Shown here: positions 1-9,057 of the stretch, piece after piece
Numbering within the stretch: position 1 is the first letter of the stretch
Layout: each line of letters begins with the position of its first letter
NCBI GenBank assembly: GCA_944349415.1
Contig: CALVMX010000007.1
Coordinates: 1 to 46,556 of the forward strand
Length of the DNA stretch: 46,556 nucleotides
Direction: 5' to 3'
Origin: an uncultured Clostridia bacterium
GTDB taxonomy: Bacteria > Bacillota > Clostridia > Christensenellales > UBA1242
The notes under the pieces: model-generated
Told to the model about the DNA's origin: nothing
Seen by the model: only the letters and a program-made list of their open reading frames with translations
The model's database searches: none
Made by a program: the position numbers and the translations under genes

Positions 1-8
1 TTCTAGCC

Positions 9-34
9 GTAAACAATCAAACAGGATTGTTTAC
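9..34. repeat. Perfect 10-bp inverted repeat near window start
   Basis: GTAAACAATC at 9-18 is exactly complementary to GATTGTTTAC at 25-34 around a 6-nt loop. A second short hairpin (CTCA at 46-49, TGAG at 55-58 by eye) follows. There is no T-run, so it is not a standard intrinsic terminator. No open reading frame covers it. It may be the end of an intergenic hairpin element or the 3' end of an upstream transcript; the function is unknown. Confidence 0.5.
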
Positions 35-163
35 TGTGTCGCTCTCACCCTACCTGAGTAAAATGTTATACTAAAGAGTTTTATTCTAAATTAAAAGTTG
101 ATATAGAGTGTGATTAAAAAAGTATATAAAATAAAGAAGAATTAAGATTTGGTTTTATTAAAT

Positions 164-192
164 AAAAATAGTTGCATAGGCAACTATTTTTT
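164..192 (+). terminator. Intrinsic terminator
   Basis: A 12-bp stem (AAAAATAGTTGC with GCAACTATTTTT) and a 4-nt loop end in a T-run. It lies 64 nt before the first gene and would end transcription entering from the left. The A-rich left side makes it potentially bidirectional. Confidence 0.8.
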
Positions 193-256
193 AATATGAA
201 AAAATTTGTAATTCCATACGGATTTATGCTAAACTATATAAACTAAGGGAGTAATT

Positions 257-988
257 ATGTCACCAAAAGTTTATGGGATAGAACACATTTTGTTTTTGGT
301 TGTGTTTTTTGTTTTGGCAATTGTCGGAACGATATTGATTAAAAAGTATGTAAAAACAACAAAAGCACAGGATATCGTTGTTAAAATTGTGGCTGGGCTT
401 TTGTTTATTGCAGTTATGTGGAATAGAATTTCTATTGCAGTTCTGTCCAATAATTATGCCAAACTTATTCCAAACAGTTTTTGTGGGATGAGCAGTCTTG
501 TTTTTGCACTTGCGGTTCTTATAGGCAAAAGAAACAACAATGCGCTGCATTTTGTGGTTTACCTTGCTTTTGCTGGTGGACTTGGAGTAATTATATATCC
601 AACATTTTTGGGGGATTATGATACGTTTTGGCATACTATCACTTTTTCTGGCATGCTTCACCATGCACTTAGTTTTTATCTCTCTATCCTGGTGCAAATA
701 GTCTATTGGTTTAAACCTAATTATAGAAAATGGCCAAATTTAGTTATAGGTTTTATGGCATACATAACAATAGGGACTTTTTTGATTACAGTTTTAGATA
801 TTAATACGGCATTTTATATAAACGAACCTATTTTGTCAGGCACTCCTTTGACAGTTTGGGTTCTGATGCCAATTTTTGCTGTTGGTTATGCAATTTATAT
901 GTTTTTTGTGGAATTAATAAGGAGTAGGAAAAAGAAAGGAAAAGATTCCTTTGAAATTATTATGAAAACTTTAAAAAAGCGCGTTTAA
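257..988 (+). CDS. YwaF/TMEM164-like integral membrane protein
   Basis: A 243-residue protein that is nearly all hydrophobic, with about six or seven predicted membrane segments and a lysine/arginine-rich cytoplasmic tail after residue 220. The middle (an FCGMSS segment, then AGGLGVIIYP, then a histidine-containing FWHTITF segment) and the order of helices resemble the bacterial YwaF family (TIGR02206), whose biochemical role is not established. The ATG is preceded by AAGGGAG. It stands alone between a terminator and a convergent gene. The family assignment comes from overall pattern only and is moderately sure. Confidence 0.6.
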   Translation: MSPKVYGIEHILFLVVFFVLAIVGTILIKKYVKTTKAQDIVVKIVAGLLFIAVMWNRISIAVLSNNYAKLIPNSFCGMSSLVFALAVLIGKRNNNALHFVVYLAFAGGLGVIIYPTFLGDYDTFWHTITFSGMLHHALSFYLSILVQIVYWFKPNYRKWPNLVIGFMAYITIGTFLITVLDINTAFYINEPILSGTPLTVWVLMPIFAVGYAIYMFFVELIRSRKKKGKDSFEIIMKTLKKRV

Positions 989-1050
989 ATGTCTTTTAGC
1001 ATTTATATTTTACATAATTAATTGTTTTTTGAGAAAAAATATTTTCATTT

Positions 1051-1995
1051 CTATTTTGGTATGGCAAAAAGAACGATTTCGGTTGGATATAAACTGCCAC
1101 CATAGTTACGAAGATAGAATTTGTAGTTTTTGTTATAACTATGGATTAATTTAGGAAGTTTGTAGTAGTGATGGTTATTGTGATATAGTGAAATTAAAAG
1201 TTTTGGGGTGTCATTTTGAATATGTTTTTTTGCTCCCATTAGTGCTAACTCTTCATCTCCTTCAATATCCATTTTGATTAACGAGATTTTTTCTTTAACA
1301 TCTTCATCAAGTGATTTTGCTTCAATTTTGATTTTACCTTTATTTTTCGTTTTATTGGCAGAGTTACTTGTTGAGTTCTCATCTATATATAAAGTTTTTG
1401 ATTTATTGCTGACGGCTAAACTTTTTATTTCTATATTTTTATAGTTTATTAAATTATTTTTTAAAGTTGGAATTATATCAGTTGTAATTTCATAGCAATA
1501 GATTTTTTTGTAAGAATTTTCTCCATAACATTTTATGAAATCTAAGACAGTGTCGCCAGTGTAACTTCCAATGTCAGCAAAAACTTCTTCTTTCATTTTT
1601 GGCAAAATATCAAAATCGAAATAATGATGGTATTTTTGATTTAAAGTTTTTTGAAGGGAAGTAAAATCGTAGTTAATAAAATTATTTAATATGGCATAAA
1701 GCAAGAATTTGGAAGAGTCGTCTTCAAGTTTTTCATATAGCCAGACAAAATCTTTAATATGCTTTTTTATCGTTTTTGCTTTTCGTTCGATTTCGTCATA
1801 GTCTAAATTGTCTTCGTGCAGGCTTCCCCAAAATTTGTATTTGTCAAAATAGTTTTCCAAACTTGTTTTTATATTTTTGGGAAGAAAAGAATAATTAAAC
1901 TTGATTTTAAAAAGTAGTTCTTCTTCGTTTAAATTTGAAATAGAGTCAACTAATTGGTAAAAATTTTTATCGTGAATATTGTTTATTTTTTGCAT
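1051..1995 (-). CDS. FkbM-family SAM-dependent methyltransferase
   Basis: A 314-residue protein whose second half is an FkbM methyltransferase fold. The SAM-binding motif I is FADIGSYTGDTVLDF, near residue 140. The acidic strand-2 end is YCYEITTD. The family hallmark IKMDIEGDEELALMGA follows near residue 245. FkbM enzymes usually O-methylate sugars or polyketides, but the substrate cannot be told here. The N-terminal 120 residues are charged and helical and are not recognised. ATAGGAGAA precedes the ATG. No glycosyltransferase or capsule genes lie nearby, so it is an orphan, divergently transcribed from the ABC exporter. Confidence 0.8.
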   Translation of the reverse strand: MQKINNIHDKNFYQLVDSISNLNEEELLFKIKFNYSFLPKNIKTSLENYFDKYKFWGSLHEDNLDYDEIERKAKTIKKHIKDFVWLYEKLEDDSSKFLLYAILNNFINYDFTSLQKTLNQKYHHYFDFDILPKMKEEVFADIGSYTGDTVLDFIKCYGENSYKKIYCYEITTDIIPTLKNNLINYKNIEIKSLAVSNKSKTLYIDENSTSNSANKTKNKGKIKIEAKSLDEDVKEKISLIKMDIEGDEELALMGAKKHIQNDTPKLLISLYHNNHHYYKLPKLIHSYNKNYKFYLRNYGGSLYPTEIVLFAIPK

Positions 1996-2156
1996 ATAAT
2001 TCTCCTATTAAAATTTCTATGAAATAATAAATAATTTTGTTATTATTAAAAATAATTGAAAAATCAATTAAAATATAATAAAAAAACAATATTTTTTGTA
2101 AATTTTTACTATTTTTTAATTTTAATTTTGTTTTATTGGAGAAATTTAAAATGGTA

Positions 2157-2185
2157 TTGACAAAAAAATTAATTTAATATATACT
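2157..2185 (+). promoter_or_regulatory. Sigma-A promoter of the ABC exporter gene
   Basis: TTGACA (2157-2162), a 17-nt spacer and TATACT (2180-2185) lie 21 nt before the ABC transporter start, giving a short leader with GGGAGAGG as ribosome-binding site. This is one base from perfect consensus. Confidence 0.85.
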
Positions 2186-2206
2186 AAGGAAGTTTAGGGA
2201 GAGGAT

Positions 2207-3994
2207 ATGAAAATTTCATCTTATTTTAAAAAACATATTTTCGTTATAATTTTGTATATTTTATTGTATGCTATTATGACTGGGTTAAATGTGGCACTTA
2301 CAATATTACTTGCAGATTCTGTAGAATATATAACTTTGGGAGAGTATGAAAATGCTGTTAAATATTTTTCTATTGGGATTCTTTGTCTTTTGATACGAAT
2401 TATTCTCAACCTATTTCATTCTTTAATGTATAACAAGTATTCTGCACTTATTGTCAGAGATATGAGTCTTGATTGTGTTAAACAAGCATTTAAATTAAAT
2501 TCTGCAACCTACACTGACCACAAAACTGGCGAGTTTACACAAAGAATTGTTGGAGATCCAAATAGAATCATTGGAAGTTTAGATACACTTATTCAATATG
2601 TGTCAGTTATTATTTCTGCTATAGTAGTTACAACTTATGTTTTTTTCTTAAATTGGGTTATTGCGTTAGTTATTGTCGGAGTAATAATAATTGCGGTAAT
2701 AGTTGATATTATTAGAGTTAAAATTAGAAACAAAAATCAAAATAAATCTTTAAAACTTAACGATCAAGTTTATTCAATTGTCAATGAAGTCGTAAAAAGT
2801 GAACGGGATATTAAAACGTCAGGACTAGAAAATAAACTTGAAATCACAACAAAAGAAAAATATGATAGATACATAGAGCAGAATATCAAAACGACAAAGA
2901 TTAATACAACGCTGAATATGTTGAGAGTGTTTATTACAAATATAGGTATTTATGGAACTTTACTTTTGGGTATTTTCTTAATGGAAAAAGGACTTGTGAC
3001 AATAAGTATTTTTATGGTTATATATTCATATAATGGCACTCTTCGTTCTTTTCCAGCATATCTAAGCAGTCTATTGAATGTTTTTAGTGACATTAAAATT
3101 CATACAAGAAGAATTAAACAATTATTTGATGAAGAAGAATACGTGACGGAAAAATTCGGAAATGTAAAATTAGAAAATGTTAAAGGGGAAATCAAATTTG
3201 ATAATGTTGGGTTTAAATATAAAGTTTATGACTATAAACGCGATGAAAAAACAGATAAACTTGAAAAAACTCTAAAAAGTGAAAATGAAGTTTTGAAAGA
3301 TTTAAGTTTTATAATTGAGCCGAACACAACAGTAGCTTTTGTTGGAAAAAGTGGAAGTGGAAAATCTACAATTCTTTCCCTTATGGCGAAAATGTTAGAA
3401 GCGGACAGTGGACAAGTTTTAATTGATGGAGTTGATATCAAAGATTTAGACAAAGAAACGCTTAGAAAATCTATCTCTCTTGTAAACCAATTTCCTTACA
3501 TATTTGATATGAGTATAAAAGAAAATTTACTTCTTGCAAAAGAGAATGCAACCGATGAAGAAATTGAAAATGCTATTAAAGACTCATATCTTGATGAATT
3601 TGTAAAAACTTTACCAGAAGGACTAGATACAGTTGTGGGAGAGAGCGGAATTAAACTTTCTGGCGGACAAAGACAACGACTTGCGATCGCAAGAGCATTG
3701 CTTAGAAAGTCAAGTATAATCATCTTTGATGAAAGCACAAGTTCGCTTGATAATTTTGCTCAGGAACATATTAAAAAATGTATTGATGGGCTTAAAGGCA
3801 AAAGCACAATAGTGATTGTGGCACACAGACTTTCTACAATTAAGAACGTTGATAAAATTTACTTTTTGGAAGAAGGCAAAATTTCAGATACAGGAACGTT
3901 TGATAAACTTTATAAAACGAATAAAGAATTTAAAGATATGTTTACACTTGAAAATTTGCAAGAAAATTTACAAGCTGAAAATTCGGAAAATTAA
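2207..3994 (+). CDS. ABC exporter, fused permease and ATP-binding protein
   Basis: A 595-residue half-transporter of the MsbA/LmrA type, expected to act as a dimer in the membrane. Residues 1-300 hold about six membrane helices. The nucleotide-binding domain begins near residue 325 and shows Walker A GKSGSGKST (about 379), the Q-loop region VNQFPYIFD, signature LSGGQRQR, Walker B IIIFDEST and the switch histidine in VAHRLS. A lysine/glutamate-rich insertion (about residues 340-365) sits before the Walker A strand. The substrate is unknown; it could export a lipid, a peptide or a drug. It is a single-gene unit with its own strong promoter. Confidence 0.93.
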   Translation: MKISSYFKKHIFVIILYILLYAIMTGLNVALTILLADSVEYITLGEYENAVKYFSIGILCLLIRIILNLFHSLMYNKYSALIVRDMSLDCVKQAFKLNSATYTDHKTGEFTQRIVGDPNRIIGSLDTLIQYVSVIISAIVVTTYVFFLNWVIALVIVGVIIIAVIVDIIRVKIRNKNQNKSLKLNDQVYSIVNEVVKSERDIKTSGLENKLEITTKEKYDRYIEQNIKTTKINTTLNMLRVFITNIGIYGTLLLGIFLMEKGLVTISIFMVIYSYNGTLRSFPAYLSSLLNVFSDIKIHTRRIKQLFDEEEYVTEKFGNVKLENVKGEIKFDNVGFKYKVYDYKRDEKTDKLEKTLKSENEVLKDLSFIIEPNTTVAFVGKSGSGKSTILSLMAKMLEADSGQVLIDGVDIKDLDKETLRKSISLVNQFPYIFDMSIKENLLLAKENATDEEIENAIKDSYLDEFVKTLPEGLDTVVGESGIKLSGGQRQRLAIARALLRKSSIIIFDESTSSLDNFAQEHIKKCIDGLKGKSTIVIVAHRLSTIKNVDKIYFLEEGKISDTGTFDKLYKTNKEFKDMFTLENLQENLQAENSEN

Positions 3995-4103
3995 AAAACA
4001 CCAAAAAATCAGGTAAAATTAAAAAATATTAAAGAAATAATCGTTTTTTTTATTTATTTTTTTAATTTTAATATAATTTTGGTTAATGTTAATTTTATAA
4101 ATC

Positions 4104-4132
4104 TTGACAATAATGATTACATATGATAAAAT
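4104..4132 (+). promoter_or_regulatory. Sigma-A promoter of the 265-residue unknown gene
   Basis: TTGACA (4104-4109), 17 nt and TAAAAT (4127-4132), with the ATG 23 nt downstream and GAGGTAGG between them. Confidence 0.85.
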
Positions 4133-4154
4133 TAAAAAGAGAGGTAGGTAAGAT

Positions 4155-4952
4155 ATGATTATAACAAATCAGGCAAAAATTTTGGGTTGGGGAAGAGAGT
4201 ATGTAGGTCAAAGCGGGCTTCCTTATGGTGATGTTATTTTTATTCCAAAACAATTGGATAAAAAATCAACACTAAATACAAGATCTAATGGAACTTTAGT
4301 GAAAGTGGTTGGAAATCCTTTTCCACAAGAATATATTACAAAAACACAAAATGGTCCTATTAAAGTGGAAGAAACGGTGCTAAAAGTACTTGAAAATTAT
4401 CCAACTATTGAATGTGCAAGTGTAAAATTAGATAGAAAAAATTTAATGTATCTTTGTGAATTGCCTCCGATTTTAACTAATACTATGATTGTTAAAAATT
4501 CTCGCACCTATTTAACAAACAAAAGAGTAACAGAATATGTTAATTTGGATGTTAATTTAAGAGAAATAAAAGATATTGTTTTTTACACACAAATGGTTAA
4601 ACTTTTTAAAGAAATTGAAAAAGAAGAAAGAGAAGATCTTAGAGATACTTCTTTCGTGCTAAAATTTGTTAAATGTTTTGATAATGGAAAAAGTCCTTTT
4701 AAAAGCAAAAGACATCTGGTTGATGCTGTTGAAAATAAAAATATGATAACAGCAAGTTTGGCATCTCAAGAGGATTTAAACACTGAGCAGGCGGAGGAAT
4801 TAAAATCTTTTACACAAGGAATATTGCAAACTATTTTAACTGATGAAGTTGGCAATTTTGATAATGAAACTTATACAGAATATAGATGGAAGCTGGACAA
4901 AATTGTAAGCGTTGTAAAATTAGCAGAAACAGAAAATGGCAAAAATATTTAA
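4155..4952 (+). CDS. Hypothetical protein, 265 residues
   Basis: I do not recognise this protein. It is soluble, with no signal peptide or membrane segment. The N-terminus (residues 1-70) looks beta-rich, with glycines and an NPFPQEY segment. The C-terminal two thirds is charged and helical. It has its own consensus-like promoter and its own terminator, so it is a monocistronic and probably well-expressed gene. Base composition matches its neighbours and gives no sign of recent transfer. No catalytic motif is visible. Confidence 0.75.
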   Translation: MIITNQAKILGWGREYVGQSGLPYGDVIFIPKQLDKKSTLNTRSNGTLVKVVGNPFPQEYITKTQNGPIKVEETVLKVLENYPTIECASVKLDRKNLMYLCELPPILTNTMIVKNSRTYLTNKRVTEYVNLDVNLREIKDIVFYTQMVKLFKEIEKEEREDLRDTSFVLKFVKCFDNGKSPFKSKRHLVDAVENKNMITASLASQEDLNTEQAEELKSFTQGILQTILTDEVGNFDNETYTEYRWKLDKIVSVVKLAETENGKNI

Positions 4953-4962
4953 AAAAATGAAG

Positions 4963-4990
4963 AAAAATCGCAATTTTTAGCGATTTTTTT
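4963..4990 (+). terminator. Intrinsic terminator of the 265-residue gene
   Basis: AAAAATCGC pairs with GCGATTTTT around an 8-nt loop and runs into seven T residues, 11 nt after the stop codon. Confidence 0.85.
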
Positions 4991-5352
4991 GTATTTTTAG
5001 CCGAAAATTTATTATTTTATTGTTTTTGGTGTTTAACTATATAATGCTTTTTATTTTTTAGCACAAACGAAGTTTGATTTAAAAAATCTTATAAATATTG
5101 CGTTCTAAACGAACGTGTTTTTATGTTGAGTTTCAAGCAAAATTGTTTTATTTGGAAAATACATACAAAATACTTAAAGTAGATTATTAAGTAGATTATT
5201 AAATTGAGTCCTTATATATTTATATTATATTATTATATATGCTTTTTCTTATTTATATAGCGTTTGGATTTTTGTTTTGTTGACAATAAATTTTTTTACA
5301 AATGACATTATTAAAAAAAGTGGCAACACCACAAATTATTTTTGAAAAACTG
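4991..5352. other. AT-rich non-coding spacer before the S10 operon
   Basis: No gene is visible in about 360 nt. The spacer holds a few small hairpins: CAAAC/GTTTG at 5064-5076, GATTT/AAATC at 5076-5088, and CGTTC/GAACG at 5101-5115. It also holds a 12-bp unit, AAGTAGATTATT, repeated twice in tandem at 5177-5200. A TTGACA at 5280 has no acceptable -10 partner. Local AT content is high, as is common upstream of strong ribosomal promoters. Confidence 0.6.
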
Positions 5353-5381
5353 TTGACATTTAAGTTTTAGTCTGCTATAAT
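5353..5381 (+). promoter_or_regulatory. Perfect-consensus promoter of the S10-spc-alpha operon
   Basis: TTGACA (5353-5358), exactly 17 nt and TATAAT (5376-5381). The AT-rich upstream DNA may act as an UP element. Transcription is predicted to start near 5388. No other promoter this good is visible before rplQ, so it probably drives the whole cluster. Confidence 0.93.
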
Positions 5382-5387
5382 ATGCTT

Positions 5388-5631
5388 GCTGTTATTTATG
5401 GGGCGAAGCACAAGGTTACTTACACTTAGTCAAGCAGTGGTAAGAAAATTTGTGTGGACCAAATCCTAGCCATAGATGCTGGGGTGACCGAAATGACATT
5501 TTTTTAAGTTTAACAGCGCGACACACACGGGGTAGTGTTTGAGAGATGATAAATGTGGGAAGAATTCTTGAGGATAACTATTTAAGTGTGAAATGCAACA
5601 TTTCGGGGTGCTAATACAGGAGGTATATTAA
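5388..5631 (+). promoter_or_regulatory. Structured 5' leader of the ribosomal operon, probable autoregulatory RNA
   Basis: About 245 untranslated nucleotides separate the predicted transcription start from rpsJ. The helices I can draw are P1 (GCTGTTA 5388-5394 with TAACAGC 5511-5517), P2 (GGTTAC 5414-5419 with GTGACC 5484-5489), P3 (TTACAC 5420-5425 with GTGGTAA 5437-5443, one bulge) and P4 (CCTAGC 5465-5470 with GCTGGG 5478-5483). P2, P3 and P4 form a three-way junction closed by P1. A further hairpin GAAATG/CATTTC (5590-5604) sits just before the AGGAGG. By analogy with known ribosomal leaders it may bind an operon product such as L4. The regulator is inferred, not seen. Confidence 0.6.
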
Positions 5632-5934
5632 ATGCAAAAAATGAGAATTAAACTTAAAGCCTATGAACACTCACTTATTGACCAAGCATGCAAGAGAATT
5701 ATTGAAACTGCTGGCAAGAATGGGGCAAAGGTTTCTGGGCCTATTCCACTTCCAACTGATAGAGAAGTGGTCACTGTGATTCGTTCTCCTCACAAGTATA
5801 AAGATTCAAGAGAACAATTTGAAAGCAAAACCCACAAAAGACTTATCGATATTTATAATCCAACAAACAAGGCTATTGACGCACTTATGAAGTTAGAACT
5901 CCCTGCCGGTGTTGAGATTAAAATCAGTCTATAA
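5632..5934 (+). CDS. rpsJ: 30S ribosomal protein S10
   Basis: First gene of the operon. S10 is part of the 30S head and, in other bacteria, also the NusE partner of NusB in antitermination. The 100 residues match the usual length. Conserved blocks are [13 protein letters not shown] at the N-terminus, GPIPLPT in the loop, and [11 protein letters not shown] near residue 70. AGGAGG lies 8 nt before the ATG, immediately after the small leader hairpin, so translation could be controlled by leader folding. Confidence 0.98.
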   Translation: MQKMRIKLKAYEHSLIDQACKRIIETAGKNGAKVSGPIPLPTDREVVTVIRSPHKYKDSREQFESKTHKRLIDIYNPTNKAIDALMKLELPAGVEIKISL

Positions 5935-5952
5935 GGAAGGAGGTAAAGAGAA

Positions 5953-6582
5953 GTGAGTAAAGCAATAATCGGAAAGAAAATTGGTATGACACAAGTCTTT
6001 GCCGAAGACGGAAAAGTTATTCCTGTGACTGTTGTTGAAGCTGGCCCTATGGTTGTGGTTAGAAAGAAGACAGTTGAGACTGATGGATACAACACTTATG
6101 TTGTAGCATTCGGCAAGAAAACAAAGAATGTCACAAAACCTATGAAAGGTGTTTATGACAAAGCAAAAGTTGAACCTATGAAGGTTTTAAAAGAATTTGA
6201 CCTTGATGGTGAATACGAAATCGGAAACGAAATCAAAGCAAACATTTTCTCAGAAAATGACAAAGTTGATGTTTCTGGTATGACAAAAGGACACGGATTT
6301 TCAGGCGTTATCAAAAGATGGAATGCTCATCGACTTAAGATGACTCACGGTACTGGTCCTGTTCACAGAGAAGTAGGTTCCTTGAGTGCAAACTCATCTC
6401 CATCGCGTGTATTTAAAAATAAACACATGCCTGGACAATATGGAAACGAAAAAGTTACCATTCAAAACTTAGAAATTGTTAAAGTCGATGCAGACAGAAA
6501 CTTACTTTTAATTAAAGGTAATGTTCCAGGAGCAAAGGGAGCAATCCTTACAATTAAAGAGTCTGTTAAAAAGGCTAAATAA
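5953..6582 (+). CDS. rplC: 50S ribosomal protein L3
   Basis: A 209-residue L3, an early 23S rRNA-binding assembly protein near the peptidyl-transferase centre. Visible family blocks are IGKKIGMTQVF at the start, GHGFSGVIKRW near residue 113 and the long arm HGTGPVHREVGS. The start is GTG, chosen because AAGGAGG lies upstream and the SKAIIGKKIGMTQ start is conserved. It follows rpsJ by 18 nt. Confidence 0.98.
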   Translation: MSKAIIGKKIGMTQVFAEDGKVIPVTVVEAGPMVVVRKKTVETDGYNTYVVAFGKKTKNVTKPMKGVYDKAKVEPMKVLKEFDLDGEYEIGNEIKANIFSENDKVDVSGMTKGHGFSGVIKRWNAHRLKMTHGTGPVHREVGSLSANSSPSRVFKNKHMPGQYGNEKVTIQNLEIVKVDADRNLLLIKGNVPGAKGAILTIKESVKKAK

Positions 6583-6593
6583 GGAGCGAAGAA

Positions 6594-7217
6594 ATGGCAA
6601 AAGTTAAAGTATATAACATGAATGCCGAAGAAGTTGGAACAAAAACTTTAAAAGATGACATCTTCGGAGTTGAGTATAACGAACCACTCATTCACGAAGT
6701 TATTGTTGCTTACAACGCTAACCAAAGACAAGGAACAAAAAGCACATTAACAAGAAGTGAAGTTAGAGGTCACGCAGCAAAACCTTGGCGTCAAAAGGGA
6801 ACAGGTCGTGCTAGACAAGGTTCAACAAAAGGTCCACAATGGACAGGCGGTGGAGTTGTTTTTGCTCCAAAGCCAAGAGATTTCTCTAAGAAGGTTAATA
6901 AAGTGGCAAAAAGAGTTGCTCTTCTTAGTGCATTAAGTGAAAAACTTAGAGAAAAGAATGTTACAGTTCTTGACAAATTCGACATTACATCAGCAAAAAC
7001 TAAAGATGCTCAAAAATTCTTAGATGCATTCAAGTTTGATGGAAGCGTGGTTGTTGTTAGTGCTGATAACACAGAAAAAGAAGTTAGAGCAGTTAAAAAC
7101 ATTCAAAACCTTCAAACAGTTGATGTATCACTTTTGAACGTTTACGATGTTGTTGCAAACAAAAATGTTGTTTTAACTGAATCTGCAATCAAATACTTAG
7201 AGGAGGCTAACGCATAA
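6594..7217 (+). CDS. rplD: 50S ribosomal protein L4
   Basis: A 207-residue L4. It lines the peptide exit tunnel through a long basic loop, seen here as [15 protein letters not shown] with [12 protein letters not shown] (residues about 62-100). In other bacteria L4 represses its own S10 operon by binding the leader, which makes it a candidate ligand for the structured leader here. AAGGAG precedes the ATG. The stop overlaps the rplW start by one base, so the two are translationally coupled. Confidence 0.98.
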   Translation: MAKVKVYNMNAEEVGTKTLKDDIFGVEYNEPLIHEVIVAYNANQRQGTKSTLTRSEVRGHAAKPWRQKGTGRARQGSTKGPQWTGGGVVFAPKPRDFSKKVNKVAKRVALLSALSEKLREKNVTVLDKFDITSAKTKDAQKFLDAFKFDGSVVVVSADNTEKEVRAVKNIQNLQTVDVSLLNVYDVVANKNVVLTESAIKYLEEANA

Positions 7218-7519
7218 TGGACGCTAACGAAATTATCGTAAGACCACTACTTACGGAGAAAAGTTATAGTGGAATTCAAAACAAGACATATACTTTCATC
7301 GTAAACAAAAATGCGAACAAAGTTCAAATTGCTAAAGCAGTTGAAGAAAAGTTCAAAGTGGAAGTTGAGAAAGTAAACACAATTCTTGTTAAAGGAAAGA
7401 AAAAATCACAAAACACAAAACAAGGAAGAACAGTAGGAAAAACAAGTGATTACAAAAAAGCAATCGTAACTTTAACTGAAAAATCTAAACCTATTGCCTT
7501 CTTTGAAAGCTTATCTTAA
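7217..7519 (+). CDS. rplW: 50S ribosomal protein L23
   Basis: A 100-residue L23, located at the tunnel exit where SRP and trigger factor dock. Visible family blocks are [12 protein letters not shown] at the N-terminus, [20 protein letters not shown] and the following [10 protein letters not shown]. The usual glutamate contacted by trigger factor lies within this KAVEEKF region. The start codon overlaps the rplD stop (TAATG), with GAGGAGG inside the end of rplD. Confidence 0.98.
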   Translation: MDANEIIVRPLLTEKSYSGIQNKTYTFIVNKNANKVQIAKAVEEKFKVEVEKVNTILVKGKKKSQNTKQGRTVGKTSDYKKAIVTLTEKSKPIAFFESLS

Positions 7520-7531
7520 TAGGAGGGGGAA

Positions 7532-8359
7532 ATGGCTATAATTAAGAGTAATCCAACTTCAGCTGGTAGAAGATTTTACACAAAACTCGCTGCTGAAGAA
7601 ATAACAAAGAAAACACCTGAAAAATCTCTCCTCGCTGTTAAGAAAAAACACGCTGGAAAGAATGCTCAAGGTAAAATCACAGTTCGTCACAAGGGTGGCG
7701 GAAACAGACAAAAATATCGTATCATTGACTTTAAGAGAAACAAAGACAACATTCCTGCAAAGGTTGTTGGAATTGAATATGACCCAAACAGAACGGCATA
7801 TATCGCACTCCTTTCATATAAGGACGGAGAAAAAAGATATATTATCGCTCCAAACGGACTTAAAGTTGGCGATATTCTTATGAGTGGTTCAAATGTGGAA
7901 ATCAGAGTTGGAAACAACCTTCCACTTTCAGATATCCCAGTAGGTTCACTCATTCACAACATTGAACTTGAACCAAAGAAAGGCGGACAACTCGCTCGTT
8001 CTGCAGGTGCTGAAGTTCAACTTATGGCAAAAGAAGGCAAATATGCCACACTTCGTCTTCCAAGTGGCGAAATGAGAAAAGTTCTTTTGACTTGCCGTGC
8101 AACCATCGGAACAGTTGGTAACTTAGACCATGAACTTGTTTCTCTTGGTAAGGCTGGAAGAAAAAGACATATGGGCGTTCGTCCAACCGTTCGTGGTGTT
8201 GCGATGAACCCAAATGACCACCCACACGGTGGTGGTGAAGGTAAGAGTCCTGTTGGTATGGCAACACCTGTTACACCTTGGGGTAAACCTGCACTCGGAT
8301 ACAAGACAAGAAAGAAAAATAAACAATCTAACCGTTTAATGGTTAAGAGAATTAATTAA
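7532..8359 (+). CDS. rplB: 50S ribosomal protein L2
   Basis: A 275-residue L2, a core 23S rRNA protein needed for peptidyl transfer and subunit joining. It has the normal length. Signature blocks include [15 protein letters not shown] (about 52-66) and the C-terminal [16 protein letters not shown], which contains the conserved histidine. AGGAGGGGG sits just upstream. It is one of the best-conserved proteins in the window. Confidence 0.99.
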   Translation: MAIIKSNPTSAGRRFYTKLAAEEITKKTPEKSLLAVKKKHAGKNAQGKITVRHKGGGNRQKYRIIDFKRNKDNIPAKVVGIEYDPNRTAYIALLSYKDGEKRYIIAPNGLKVGDILMSGSNVEIRVGNNLPLSDIPVGSLIHNIELEPKKGGQLARSAGAEVQLMAKEGKYATLRLPSGEMRKVLLTCRATIGTVGNLDHELVSLGKAGRKRHMGVRPTVRGVAMNPNDHPHGGGEGKSPVGMATPVTPWGKPALGYKTRKKNKQSNRLMVKRIN

Positions 8360-8370
8360 GGAGCAAGAGT

Positions 8371-8649
8371 ATGAAGAAAGAAGTTAAACAGCCTTATGTT
8401 AGCCCAAGACTTATGAAAAAAGTTCTTCAAATGACAGAAAGTGGCGTTAAAAAACCTATTAAAACTTGGTCAAGAAGTTCAACTATCTATCCAGAATTTG
8501 TAGGCTTCACTTTCGCTGTTCATAATGGAAAGAAGCATATCCCTGTATACTGCACTGCAGATATGGTTGGTCATAAACTTGGTGAATTCTCTTTAACTAG
8601 AACTTTCAAAGGACACGCAGGTCAAAAGAAAACTGCGTCAAATAGATAA
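8371..8649 (+). CDS. rpsS: 30S ribosomal protein S19
   Basis: A 92-residue S19, part of the 30S head close to the A-site finger, usually in complex with S13. Conserved blocks are [16 protein letters not shown] and [19 protein letters not shown]. It lies 11 nt after rplB with AAGGAG upstream. Confidence 0.98.
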   Translation: MKKEVKQPYVSPRLMKKVLQMTESGVKKPIKTWSRSSTIYPEFVGFTFAVHNGKKHIPVYCTADMVGHKLGEFSLTRTFKGHAGQKKTASNR

Positions 8650-8661
8650 GAGAGGTGAAAA

Positions 8662-9057
8662 ATGGCTACAAGAATTAGACAAAAAGCGGAAAAAAGAACC
8701 GCAAACAAAGATAATCGTCCTTATGCTGTTGCAAAAGATGTTCGTATGAGTTCTTCAAAGGTTAGAATTGTTTTGGACAACATAAGAGGAAAAAAGGTTA
8801 ATGAAGCTGTTGCTATGTTGACTTTTATGCCACAAAAAGGCGCTTATGAAAGTTTGAAAGTCCTCAAGAGTGCTATTGCAAATGCTGAGAACAACAAAGG
8901 ACTATCAAGTGACAACTTATATGTTGCTGAATGTTACTCAACACCTGGTCCAATGATGAAAAGAGTAAATTTCAGAGGAAGAGGTAGAGTTGACCACATC
9001 ATTAAAAGAAGTTGTCATATCACAATTATCTTAGATGAAATGAAGGAGGCAAAATAA
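8662..9057 (+). CDS. rplV: 50S ribosomal protein L22
   Basis: A 131-residue L22 whose extended loop helps to line the exit tunnel, where macrolide-resistance changes arise in other species. Visible blocks are KDVRMSSSKVRIVLDNIRGK and the tunnel-loop region GPMMKRVNFRGRGR, then the C-terminal HITIILDE. The basic N-terminal stretch of about 25 residues is somewhat longer than in many homologues. Its stop overlaps the rpsC start by one base. Confidence 0.98.
   Translation: MATRIRQKAEKRTANKDNRPYAVAKDVRMSSSKVRIVLDNIRGKKVNEAVAMLTFMPQKGAYESLKVLKSAIANAENNKGLSSDNLYVAECYSTPGPMMKRVNFRGRGRVDHIIKRSCHITIILDEMKEAK

Noticed and set aside
5280..5308. Second promoter upstream of the S10 operon (TTGACA at 5280)
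   Set aside because: At 17-nt spacing the -10 would be TGACAT, a poor match, while a perfect promoter exists at 5353-5381.
8017..8304. Several overlapping minus-strand frames opposite rplB
   Set aside because: Shadow frames of a highly conserved gene; no start signal and no recognisable protein.
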